A stretch of 43,374 nucleotides of DNA, taken from NCBI GenBank assembly GCA_020073375.1, contig JAIQFG010000043.1:1-43374 (forward strand). Direction: 5' to 3'. The notes beneath the pieces are model-generated. The model was not told the origin of the DNA and searched no databases. It saw only the letters and a list, made by a program, of their open reading frames with translations. Below are positions 36,501 to 42,429 of the stretch, one piece after another. Position 1 is the first letter of the stretch, and each line of letters starts with the position of its first letter. The translations under genes were made by a program, and so were the position numbers. This DNA is from Terriglobia bacterium. GTDB taxonomy: Bacteria > Acidobacteriota > Terriglobia > Acidiferrales > UBA7541.

Positions 36501-36926
36501 AAACTCGCGTGGATGGAACAGCAAGATCCACGCGCATTTCGATGTGCGGTAGTTTCCGACGATTCTGATTCCATTGTCCCGAACAAGCGAATGATCCCAG
36601 ACCACAAACTGTATCTAGCAGATTTGGATTCAAAAGAAGAGGCTCATTTTTTGTGTGCCTACTTGAACTCGCATCCAGTGAGGACTTGGCTCGGCGGGTT
36701 CCTTCATGGGAAGCAAATCGGGACGAGCATCTTCGAGTTCATGCATGTTCCACATTTCGATCCAGGAAACACGGACCACGAGCGGCTTTCAGCTATTTCG
36801 ATTGCTGCGCACAAGGAACGAAATGGAATGCGCACTCGCGAGACCCTCGACAATAAGCTAGAGGACGAACTCGCAGGTTTGGTTCGCCGAATAACTTTAT
36901 CAAGTGCAAAGAAATCTAAGCCGTAG
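33543..36926 (+). CDS. Type IIG-like restriction-modification protein (nuclease + N6-adenine methyltransferase + specificity)
   Basis: An 1127-residue single-chain protein. The N-terminal part has a PD-(D/E)xK-like site (PD at 119-120, DYK at 129-131), as in type IIG/ISP nucleases. The middle is a gamma-class N6-adenine methyltransferase: YYTP motif X near 421, DPACGSGTFL motif I near 448, GMDLNPLAVISARAN motif II, and NPPW motif IV near 651. The C-terminal third fits a TaqI/Eco57I-type target-recognition domain (LYPLVRGRDLGRY, and TSIFEFMHVPHFDPG at the end). Such proteins methylate and cut DNA with one polypeptide. The first 57 residues may not be translated if the ATG at 33714 is used. It is convergent with the GIY-YIG gene. 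Confidence 0.88.
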   Translation: MSMVSQSLLKCRFNGTSCESEQASDTLPPADVPNPNFVLREKAPFCSALDSINYSHLMLAEYVESIRRVTSEARSETGLQIKLEPLLADLLKEFDIAYKPSVNETLKSQGLSQVDSTRPDSLFGHVVLDYKAPKLLSSVKELEKSKLQIEGYLNVSSSGKEKTETLRWAGILWDGASFCFCHSDGQAWVWTSLIDVSEASLLTLVTTYRALQRKPLTAQLLALSFGKESDVAQRLLATMCSHLSKPKHRTTMLFREWKRLFEQVSTYGLDQLPALKTWARSQGIATKDASQILFSIHSHYALVVKLLTSELLAAVNPLSTTSVCERIANAKSVDQTYEYLAELEDGEYWRKYRISNFLEGDFFSWYTNEQSKALAEAIQAVAREFLQFEPATAIVRPEVMRDLLKEFYTTLVDEQIRHDLGEYYTPDWLAQRVLDRVEYDGDPAQTVLDPACGSGTFLVECITRLRRKARDRGMGSRELLNIILRRIKGMDLNPLAVISARANFILSVADLVFAVGEDVELPIYLADCVNVPIGKKSKDDLDVLVFSLDTELGQYGFEIPNTLVQAGVLGKVLLACEDCIKHKRPVKAFLHSVRAIPGVEPLLDKRVEERLTALFEIVAKLEERDWNRIWCRIVKNNFSPNGFGEVDILIGNPPWVRWSRLPQTYRDRVKDFCKYYGLVSGKGYSGGIESDISTVVLYSAADHWLKVGGRVGLLITWTVFKSASARGFRLGALPGDAGLRLNEIANLTCIQPFPDVTNETSIYIATKVAPADKARFGETHYENWEPKDVVRIDPRTSLSEVLKSVKIRDGVACPVSDWGSPFWTGDSSSFKESVGMRGKSSYLKSAHRGTISDLARVYWVKVEKYSRETNRALIRTLREDELPIAQELDHPAEGVWIEADLLYPLVRGRDLGRYCVSTDKWHQIIPNKHYETVETEEEFAEHYPCAYSYFSNYRDMLVRRSTYRRYQKHLPFYVVYCVGDYSFRKWKLAWMEQQDPRAFRCAVVSDDSDSIVPNKRMIPDHKLYLADLDSKEEAHFLCAYLNSHPVRTWLGGFLHGKQIGTSIFEFMHVPHFDPGNTDHERLSAISIAAHKERNGMRTRETLDNKLEDELAGLVRRITLSSAKKSKP

Positions 36927-36975
36927 CTTGTAAGCTCCACCCGTTTCGGCTTTGAAGGAAATCACGACTCGGCAG

Positions 36976-37404
36976 CTAAAGCAAATCGGTCCCGCTACTC
37001 GGCATTGAAGTCCGCCTTGATTGAATGATTTCGTTGCGGAGTGTTCGACGCAGATTCTTGTCCTTGCCAAAGCCGCCGCGCTGCCTGTTGCCTTCCGGCT
37101 TCGCCACCCTGATGAGTATTGATTCAAGGTCTTTGATGTATCTCTTAGACCGAATCGCATAAAAGTTGAAGCGGTCCCAGTTGCCAGCATGGCGATCCTT
37201 TAGGTGATGACTGAGTCTCGATGGAAGCTTGTTCGCCAGCCCGATGTAGTAAGGTTTGCCAGCTTTCGATAAAACGTAAACACCACGTTTTTTTCCTATG
37301 ACTGTTTTGACCGTGTCGCCATGTTTTTCCAGCAGGCTCGCGCTAATGTCTTCCGCGTAGGCCCGCACGAGGAGTCCTCTTGATGATTTTTTCTTTTTCG
37401 TCAT
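36976..37404 (-). CDS. GIY-YIG nuclease-family protein
   Basis: From the ATG at 37404 (GGAGT 6 bases upstream) the protein has 142 residues. It has a 40-residue basic start, then GVY (41-43), YYIG (52-55), R63, E94 and N106, the catalytic set of the GIY-YIG fold, and a basic end. The enzyme class includes restriction, homing and repair nucleases; a start at 37428 is an alternative. The gene is convergent with the type IIG-like gene and is preceded by a 20 bp palindrome that overlaps its ribosome site. It could be a second defence nuclease or an anti-invader factor. Confidence 0.85.
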   Translation of the reverse strand: MTKKKKSSRGLLVRAYAEDISASLLEKHGDTVKTVIGKKRGVYVLSKAGKPYYIGLANKLPSRLSHHLKDRHAGNWDRFNFYAIRSKRYIKDLESILIRVAKPEGNRQRGGFGKDKNLRRTLRNEIIQSRRTSMPSSGTDLL

Positions 37405-37413
37405 TATTCCACT

Positions 37414-37433
37414 CCAATATGTGTACATATTGG
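37414..37433. promoter_or_regulatory. 20 bp operator-like palindrome before the GIY-YIG gene
   Basis: CCAATATGTGTACATATTGG is symmetric at 18 of 20 positions, only the central GT breaking symmetry. It overlaps the ribosome binding site of the GIY-YIG gene and lies 118 bp from the start of the divergent small gene, so a repressor bound here could control the nuclease and perhaps both. Confidence 0.6.
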
Positions 37434-37551
37434 GCTAGTTCAGGCCTCCCCGCGCTTATATGTGAAGCAAGGTTTGCTTAATCGTTACGGTATATAAGAC
37501 GACTGGCGGGCTGTTATCATTCGCGTTGCATGAAGATCGGGAGGTCTCGCC

Positions 37552-37836
37552 GTGAACAATGGAAGCGGGCCTGAGTTTCCGCTGTGGTGGCTCGAAGAAT
37601 CGAGACGGAACATCGACTCATTGAAAGACATCGCTTCGCACCTCCACGAGAAGACCGAGGCTTATAATAATCACCCTTCCGGTGTGCGTGGGGAAACAAA
37701 CGACGTGGAGAAACAGATAGTCGAAGATATCAGGGTCCTGCGGCAACAGGTATCCGACGATGCTGAACGCGAATCGTTCAAATCCGTGATTCTGAGCAAG
37801 GGGACTCCCAGGACCAGCATAAACACAGGGGTTTGA
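37552..37836 (+). CDS. Small helical protein of unknown function
   Basis: A 94-residue acidic protein with a GTG start at 37552 and GGGAGG about 9 bases upstream. It opens MNNGSGPEFPLWWLEESRRNIDSLKDIASHLHEKTEAYNN and is then helical and charged (VEKQIVEDIRVLRQQVSDDAERESF). No family is recognised. It is divergent from the GIY-YIG gene across 147 bp with the palindrome, and is followed by the 660 bp hairpin-rich tract. Confidence 0.6.
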   Translation: MNNGSGPEFPLWWLEESRRNIDSLKDIASHLHEKTEAYNNHPSGVRGETNDVEKQIVEDIRVLRQQVSDDAERESFKSVILSKGTPRTSINTGV

Positions 37837-37887
37837 CGATGTCCCAATGGCTATACTAACCATTGTCAGATGGTGTGAAGAGTTGGC

Positions 37888-37916
37888 TTTGGCTCACTTT
37901 TTCATCATGATAAAAT
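37888..37916 (+). promoter_or_regulatory. Possible promoter of the structured RNA tract
   Basis: TTTGGC (37888-37893), 17 bases, then TAAAAT (37911-37916), with a TGA just before the -10 box. A start about 7 bases after the -10 would put the first long stem (from 37925) right at the 5' end of the transcript. It is a weak match. Confidence 0.3.
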
Positions 37917-37924
37917 GACATTAC

Positions 37925-38470
37925 GATGTGGAGGAGATTTATTCCGCCGAGAGTTCCACATCTGTGGTTCCTTCCTGTTGGTATGGCTTCGAAGGCCTAA
38001 GCTTCGGCCTGTTCAAGTAGCCGCAATCCAATCAGAAAGAAGAGACAGATAGCATCTGAATAGATGACCTGCTTGTCTATAAATTAGCGACAAGGCTGGC
38101 GGATAACTGCTTTGGAAGATGTAATGGCTTCGGCCTGACGGGGCATCAAAGCCAGAGCGGGTGAGTCTAGTAAACGGTAGAGTGGCCGTATCGAAGGTGT
38201 TAGCCGTGCCAAATGGCCTCTTGATTGAGGCATGTAGTTAGGATGTCTTTAAGAAAAGACGATGTGAGTGATTTAAAGCTGCTAGTAGTGTGTTCGAACG
38301 ATTTCGTTGAACTTAATGGGGAATCCTGGAGAGGTAACCCCGACAGAGTGCGGTGATGAAATCAGCTGAGCACGAGAATAGAAGTTCTTAAATCCGCCTC
38401 TGGAAATAAACTCCGGGGTGAAGACGTAGTCGAGGGGCAGAGCCCCTCCATCGTCGTTGACGTTCCCCAA
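37925..38470 (+). ncRNA. Candidate large structured RNA (no known family assigned)
   Basis: The 660 bp between 37836 and 38497 has no good coding frame, but many local helices: GATGTGGA/TCCACATC (37925-37932 with 37955-37962), CGAAG/CTTCG (37990/38002), TGGCTT/AAGCCA (38125/38149), GCCTC/GAGGC (38216/38227), GTCTTT/AAAGAC (38245/38255), GTTC-AACG/CGTT-GAAC (38292-38312), GGGG..CCCC with CCT/AGG inside (38318-38341), GTGC-TGAT/ATCA-GCAC (38348-38373), GAGGGGC/GCCCCTC around AGA (38432-38448). Size and setting recall large ncRNAs of phages and islands (GOLLD, ROOL), but I cannot match it to one. Ends are approximate and the transcript may run on into the next frame. Confidence 0.45.
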
Positions 38471-38496
38471 TCTTTATCTCGTAAGGTCAATAGCAA

Positions 38497-38784
38497 ATGG
38501 TTAAGAAGAACTCTGAACAACTCAAGAGCCAAGCAACAATCGTCCCGACGAGCGTCTCTGGTTCAAGACATAAGTGCACCAAGAGTCTCGATGTGGACTA
38601 CAACGCCATAGCGTCCGCTATAGAGAACAGTGATCTCCACAGCCGAGAAGAAAGCGGAAATGTGACCGGCCTCCATCGTCGTGACTGCACAATCCTCGTT
38701 AGGCGGCTCACTGGCAGTAAGTATCGAGGGCGGGACACCTTCGGTTGGCTTGTGTGGATTAAACCCAAGCGGTGGGTGATTTGA
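38497..38784 (+). CDS. Small basic protein of unknown function (or part of the RNA)
   Basis: A 95-residue frame that starts MVKKNSEQLKSQATIV and ends GWLVWIKPKRWVI. Third codon positions lean to G/C a little, and the amino-acid mix is plausible, but the ribosome site (TAAGG, 11 bases away) is weak. The same DNA contains hairpins (GCTTG/CAAGC near the 3' end) and shares a 13-mer with the RNA tract upstream, so it may belong to the structured RNA instead. Confidence 0.4.
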   Translation: MVKKNSEQLKSQATIVPTSVSGSRHKCTKSLDVDYNAIASAIENSDLHSREESGNVTGLHRRDCTILVRRLTGSKYRGRDTFGWLVWIKPKRWVI

Positions 38785-38882
38785 CCGGTCCTAATGGCCA
38801 CAGCTGGCATATCGAATGTGTGTTGAGGAGAAATGGAGAGAGAGGCCCTAGGTCCGAAGCAACGAGTCCCCCGTAGGTTACG

Positions 38883-39284
38883 ATGCCCAAAATGACCAAA
38901 AAGAGATTAGTAGCCTCCGTCGTCCTGAAGACAAGTGTCAGCACAACAAAGGCCAGAGAAGCCCTGGAAACGGTCCTGGAGTCGATCAAAAGGGCATTGG
39001 CAGATGGCAGGCAGGTGGACCTTGGCAGGCTCGGAAGGCTCTCTGTAGTTGCTCGGCCTCCCAAGAGTCGTGCCTGTAAGAATCTGAAGCACGTAGGCCC
39101 AACCATCACACGGATGCACCGAAAACACCCCAAGACAGTCCGCCTCAAGAAGAGGCAGGACCTGTCCGAGAATCCCCAGGCAACGATTGTCCACAAGCCG
39201 GAACAAGTACCAAGTTACCCGCGCTCGGTTGCAGTGGCTTTGCCGCGTTGGCGGGGCAGACCGACGACAAGTAGGAGGAGATAA
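38883..39284 (+). CDS. HU/IHF-family DNA-binding protein
   Basis: A 133-residue protein. The first 90 match the HU fold: two helices (MTKKRLVASVVLKTSVSTTKAREALETVLESIKRALADG), then QVDLGRLGRLSVVARPPKSRACKN and a beta arm. The last 40 residues are basic and of low complexity (RWRGRPTTSRRR end). The ATG at 38883 or 38892 could be the start. HU-like proteins bend DNA and often help tyrosine integrases and packaging. The codons for its last residues also make the AGGAGGAG ribosome site of the next gene. Confidence 0.8.
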   Translation: MPKMTKKRLVASVVLKTSVSTTKAREALETVLESIKRALADGRQVDLGRLGRLSVVARPPKSRACKNLKHVGPTITRMHRKHPKTVRLKKRQDLSENPQATIVHKPEQVPSYPRSVAVALPRWRGRPTTSRRR

Positions 39285-39587
39285 ATGAAATCCGCAATCG
39301 AAGTGCTAAATGAAGTGCATCACGCTGGCAAGGAAAACCCAAATCTATATGAGGCCGTGAAAGTGAACGATGGCGTGTTCGTCGCCGCTATCGTCGGCTT
39401 GGCGAACCAACTGGAACGCTTCAATCAGACCAAGCAAGACAAGATCACGCCAGCCCAAGTCCAGGCCCTGGCAAACGACCTTACTCGCGGAGCTCTTTCA
39501 CACAGGGTCTCCAGAGTTCTCGCGGAAGCCGGGGTCAACGAAAAAGAAGTGGCCCTCAAGATTTATCAGTTCTTAGAATCCCTATGA
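39285..39587 (+). CDS. Small helical protein of unknown function
   Basis: A 100-residue protein with an excellent ribosome site (AGGAGGAG, 5 bases before the ATG at 39285). It starts directly after the HU-like stop codon, so the two are co-translated. It is mostly helical, with ITPAQVQALANDLTRGALSHRVSRVLAEAGVNEKEVALKIYQFL towards the end. No family is recognised. A partner or regulator of the HU-like protein is possible by context only. Confidence 0.7.
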   Translation: MKSAIEVLNEVHHAGKENPNLYEAVKVNDGVFVAAIVGLANQLERFNQTKQDKITPAQVQALANDLTRGALSHRVSRVLAEAGVNEKEVALKIYQFLESL

Positions 39588-39644
39588 GTTTGCTGGTCGG
39601 CATAATGCAGCGGTGCCAATCACATCGAAAATACTTCCTGCCGT

Positions 39645-39669
39645 CCGGGTTGTCTGCATTCAAACCCGG
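39645..39669 (+). other. Hairpin after the small helical gene
   Basis: CCGGGTT (39645-39651) pairs with AACCCGG (39663-39669) around an 11-base loop containing CTGCATT. No T run follows, so it may be a processing or stability element. A short frame (39584-39802) overlapping it starts in an ATGA overlap but looks non-coding. Confidence 0.5.
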
Positions 39670-39855
39670 GCACCAGCACCAAATCCGACGGAATGCTTCA
39701 GCTCAATCGGGCCAGTCTCAGATAAAAACCGTGTCTACCGGGAACTATCCGCAGTCTATTGCTAACAGGCGACCACATTTAATCTGTCAACGATTGATTT
39801 GAGCTATTATCCCTGTGGCGTCACACGTGGGAAATGCGGCACGCCTTATCGACCC

Positions 39856-40452
39856 ATGACTTCAGAGATTTGGGCAGCTATCATCGGCGCGGTAATCGGC
39901 GGTGCCCTTGCCGCTGGAGGGGGTATTTGCGTAGCCAAATATCAGCGCCACTTCGAAAAGCAAGATCGCCAAAATGAGGAACTACGGCAACGAATGCAGA
40001 TTTCTCGCGTGCAGATTTCTCGCGCATTGTATATTGAGATAGAAGGATTTGCCCGCGACTATGTTTATCCGGCACTCGCCGCGATTGATGCGAAGGGCTT
40101 ACCAAAGCCAGACTCCTTGATTTCCCCACCGACTCATGCTTTTCCTGTCTATCATCTAAATGCGCAGCGGATTGGCGACTTCGATGCTGGTCAGGTGGAC
40201 GCAATCGTGGGCTTCTATAGCACTGCTGGAAGCGTCACCAGCACTCTTGAAGAAACAATCAGGCATCACGCAGCGTACGTTCGTGAGCCTAATCCTCAGA
40301 CAAAGGCTACACTAGATTTAAGTCTTCAGCGACTGAGCACTATCTTGCAACGTGCGCAGACGCAAGCTAAAGCCGCAGCGAAGCAACTTGCAACGCAATC
40401 AAAACTACCGTTCGATCCTCGAACTTTCCCAAGTGTTCCACACACTCCGTAA
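39856..40452 (+). CDS. Membrane-anchored protein with coiled coil
   Basis: From the ATG at 39856 the protein has 198 residues: an N-terminal membrane helix rich in Ala/Gly (SEIWAAIIGAVIGGALAAGGGI), then a charged helical stretch (KYQRHFEKQDRQNEELRQRMQISR) and a soluble domain of about 130 residues ending in a coiled region. A 15 bp tandem duplication makes QISR occur twice (39995-40024). It resembles small membrane-anchored orphan proteins of islands that can act as sensors or effectors, but nothing shows a function. A TTG start at 39799 is possible. Confidence 0.7.
   Translation: MTSEIWAAIIGAVIGGALAAGGGICVAKYQRHFEKQDRQNEELRQRMQISRVQISRALYIEIEGFARDYVYPALAAIDAKGLPKPDSLISPPTHAFPVYHLNAQRIGDFDAGQVDAIVGFYSTAGSVTSTLEETIRHHAAYVREPNPQTKATLDLSLQRLSTILQRAQTQAKAAAKQLATQSKLPFDPRTFPSVPHTP
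39995..40024 (+). repeat. 15 bp perfect tandem duplication inside a gene
   Basis: TGCAGATTTCTCGCG occurs twice in a row and keeps frame, adding five residues to the coiled-coil part of the membrane-anchored protein. Confidence 0.85.
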
Positions 40453-40536
40453 GACACCGTTCATGTCAGAGAACATATATCCTCTGAAAGGAGCAACGTG
40501 CGAGCCTAAAATCTGAAAACCACCAGACACCTGGAT

Positions 40537-40585
40537 AGACCCACCGACTCAAAATGGAATATCCGTTTCGAGCCCCGGTGGGTCT
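40537..40585 (+). promoter_or_regulatory. Leader hairpin / possible terminator
   Basis: AGACCCACCG (40537-40546) pairs perfectly with CGGTGGGTCT (40576-40585) around a 29-base loop, followed by TTCTG. It lies 35 bp before the next start codon, between two genes, and could be an attenuator or a weak terminator. Confidence 0.55.
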
Positions 40586-40619
40586 TTCTGCATTTCAAAT
40601 CCAAAACAAGGAGCTACAG

Positions 40620-40958
40620 ATGTTACTTACTCCAAGCATGATCGGCGCGATCCTGGCCGGTATCTGTCTCTGGCTGATATTTTGGGCGTCTATTCACAAG
40701 GTCGAAGCCATCCCCTACGTCAGAGACTTTATAACCACCAAACAGTGCCTCGATTGGATTCAGCAACGGCAAGGGTTGACCATTCTTTTGACGGAGGCCG
40801 CTAACTATATCGTTCACGGGATTTCCTCGCCGATAGGCGTGGGTTTCGCGATGGGAGGGACCGTAGTAAATCTACTTTTCGTATACGGGTACATTCCCAG
40901 CCGAAGCGTTGTGTCGCTCATCTCCGCAAGATTTGGGAGGTGCTCCGAACCTAAATAA
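40620..40958 (+). CDS. Small two-helix membrane protein
   Basis: From the ATG at 40620 (AAGGAG 8 bases upstream) the protein has 112 residues, with helices at about 8-26 (IGAILAGICLWLIFWASI) and 70-90 (SSPIGVGFAMGGTVVNLLFVY). A start at 40554 would overlap the leader hairpin and has no ribosome site. No family is recognised. It is one of a run of short, separately led genes in the right half of the element. Confidence 0.65.
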   Translation: MLLTPSMIGAILAGICLWLIFWASIHKVEAIPYVRDFITTKQCLDWIQQRQGLTILLTEAANYIVHGISSPIGVGFAMGGTVVNLLFVYGYIPSRSVVSLISARFGRCSEPK

Positions 40959-41002
40959 CATGATCCACAAATAATCGAGAAAGGAGAACTTGACGCTTCG
41001 GA

Positions 41003-41054
41003 TTTAGCCTCGCTGTCTGCCCGTTCGAAAGAGCGGGCAGAAGGGGTGGCTAAA
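41003..41054 (+). promoter_or_regulatory. Nested two-stem hairpin in the leader of the next gene
   Basis: Outer stem TTTAGCC / GGCTAAA (41003-41009 and 41048-41054) encloses inner stem CTGCCCG / CGGGCAG (41017-41023 and 41034-41040). It ends 26 bp before the start codon at 41081, so it could regulate translation. Confidence 0.6.
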
Positions 41055-41080
41055 GTCACTCAGAAAAGGAAGTGCACAGA

Positions 41081-41305
41081 ATGCGCATGTCCATTGGAGC
41101 TCCAGGAATCAGCATGTACTTCGATCATCGTCAGATCAAACCTTTCATAAAGGATCGCTCTAAGAAGGCGAAAGAGCTGTTCGAGGAACGAGTCGTTCCT
41201 GTGGTCCTGAGGGGTACATGCAAGGCACTCGAAGTTGTCGCGAACAACAGTGCTGATGCTCACGACTACATCATCAGCAAAATAAACCCAAAGCAATCTG
41301 CTTGA
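41081..41305 (+). CDS. Small basic protein of unknown function
   Basis: A 74-residue protein. The start is the ATG at 41081, with AAGGA about 10 bases upstream; the earlier in-frame GTG at 41072 is too close to that site. Sequence features are a basic middle (RQIKPFIKDRSKKAKELFEERVVPVVLRG) and an end DYIISKINPKQSA that resembles the ArdC end (DYILARIATE) nearby. A frame on the opposite strand (41060-41368) is longer but has no ribosome site. Confidence 0.5.
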   Translation: MRMSIGAPGISMYFDHRQIKPFIKDRSKKAKELFEERVVPVVLRGTCKALEVVANNSADAHDYIISKINPKQSA

Positions 41306-41467
41306 CGAGTATTCCGCCCTGTCAGGAAGTTTCCCTCTGGTGAAATCTTCTCCAGTACTGGCCTCCACGACTGTCAGGCTTTACCCACGTTTTCAGAGCA
41401 CTGTATTCCCCTCCGTTTTGATCTGTTCAAGTTTGACCAAACCATAAATCAAAGGAGCAATACGCAA

Positions 41468-42349
41468 ATGGCGACAGCATACGAAATCGTGACCGAGTCC
41501 ATAATCAAGCAACTCGAATCCGGTGTAGCACCTTGGCGTAAACCTTGGCGCACTGAACTGCCAGCAAACCTCGTCAGCAAGAAGGAATATCGCGGCATCA
41601 ATATTTTCCTTCTCGCTTCGCAAGGCTACGGCTCGCGCTACTGGGTTACCTATCATCAAGCACAGACAGTGGGCGGAAGCGTCAAGAAAGGAGAGCACGG
41701 TTCCAAAGTTGTCTTGTGGAAAATCGACGAATGCCGGAAGGAGAACAAAGAGACAGGAGAAACTGAAAATCGCAAGTCAATCCTGCTACGCTACTACAAC
41801 GTCTTTAACTTGGAACAATGCGACGGGATCAAATCTCCCGAGCCAAGCCGATTCATCCATCCAATCAAGGAATGCGAACGCATCATCAAATCCATGCCGA
41901 ATCTGCCGAGATTTGTTCGGGATTCGCGTGCCTTCTATCGGCCATCTAACGATTCGGTAGGAATGCCCTCTCGGTGGGCATTCGATTCTGTTGAGGGGTA
42001 TTACTCGACACTATTCCATGAACTCACGCACTCCACCGGGCATTTTTCTCGTGTTGGCCGTGAGGGAATCATGGATCACAACCCATTTGGCAGCGAGGAT
42101 TACTCAAAAGAGGAACTGGTAGCCGAGATGGGAGCGGCCATGCTGTGCGGCGTTGCTGGTATCGAATCTGAAACGCTCGATAACTCAGCGGCCTATTTGC
42201 AGTCCTGGATTAATAGGCTCCGGTCCGATGCCCGCCTGATTGTTTCCGCTGCATCGCAAGCACAAAAAGCATCCGATTATATTCTCGCGAGGATTGCGAC
42301 AGAAACCGGACCCGAAGCGAAAGGAGAAAATGAGCGCGAGACTCTGTAA
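41468..42349 (+). CDS. ArdC-type antirestriction protein (zincin)
   Basis: A 293-residue protein. The N-terminal domain is the ssDNA-binding ArdC_N type (YEIVTESIIKQLESGVAPWRKPW, then NLVSKKEYRGINIFLL). The C-terminal domain is a zinc metalloprotease-like fold with HELTH (residues 184-188), followed by TGHFSR and an EELVAEMGAAMLCG helix that provides the third ligand. Homologues from plasmids protect incoming DNA against type I and type II restriction. The ATG at 41468 has AAGGAG 11 bases upstream. It lies in the same element as a restriction-modification protein. Confidence 0.9.
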   Translation: MATAYEIVTESIIKQLESGVAPWRKPWRTELPANLVSKKEYRGINIFLLASQGYGSRYWVTYHQAQTVGGSVKKGEHGSKVVLWKIDECRKENKETGETENRKSILLRYYNVFNLEQCDGIKSPEPSRFIHPIKECERIIKSMPNLPRFVRDSRAFYRPSNDSVGMPSRWAFDSVEGYYSTLFHELTHSTGHFSRVGREGIMDHNPFGSEDYSKEELVAEMGAAMLCGVAGIESETLDNSAAYLQSWINRLRSDARLIVSAASQAQKASDYILARIATETGPEAKGENERETL

Positions 42350-42429
42350 CTGACGATCACTGCCGCATGAATCCCCACCGAAGTTGAAGCACCCTGCATC
42401 TCGAATCCTGAAAAACGAGAAAGGTACTC

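Noticed and set aside
33543..36926. BREX PglX or another multi-gene defence system
   Set aside because: The methyltransferase has NPPW and an N-terminal nuclease motif, and none of the other BREX or DISARM genes is present. A stand-alone type IIG reading is simpler.
37837..38880. Group II intron, tmRNA or RNase P RNA in the hairpin-rich tract
   Set aside because: I looked for a domain V hairpin with an AGC/GUU pairing, for a reverse transcriptase, and for the conserved cores of tmRNA and RNase P. None was seen.
39584..39802. 72-residue frame after the HU-linked gene
   Set aside because: It starts in an ATGA overlap, but the protein is low in hydrophobic residues, unlike any family, and its DNA forms a hairpin. 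It is probably an untranslated spacer.
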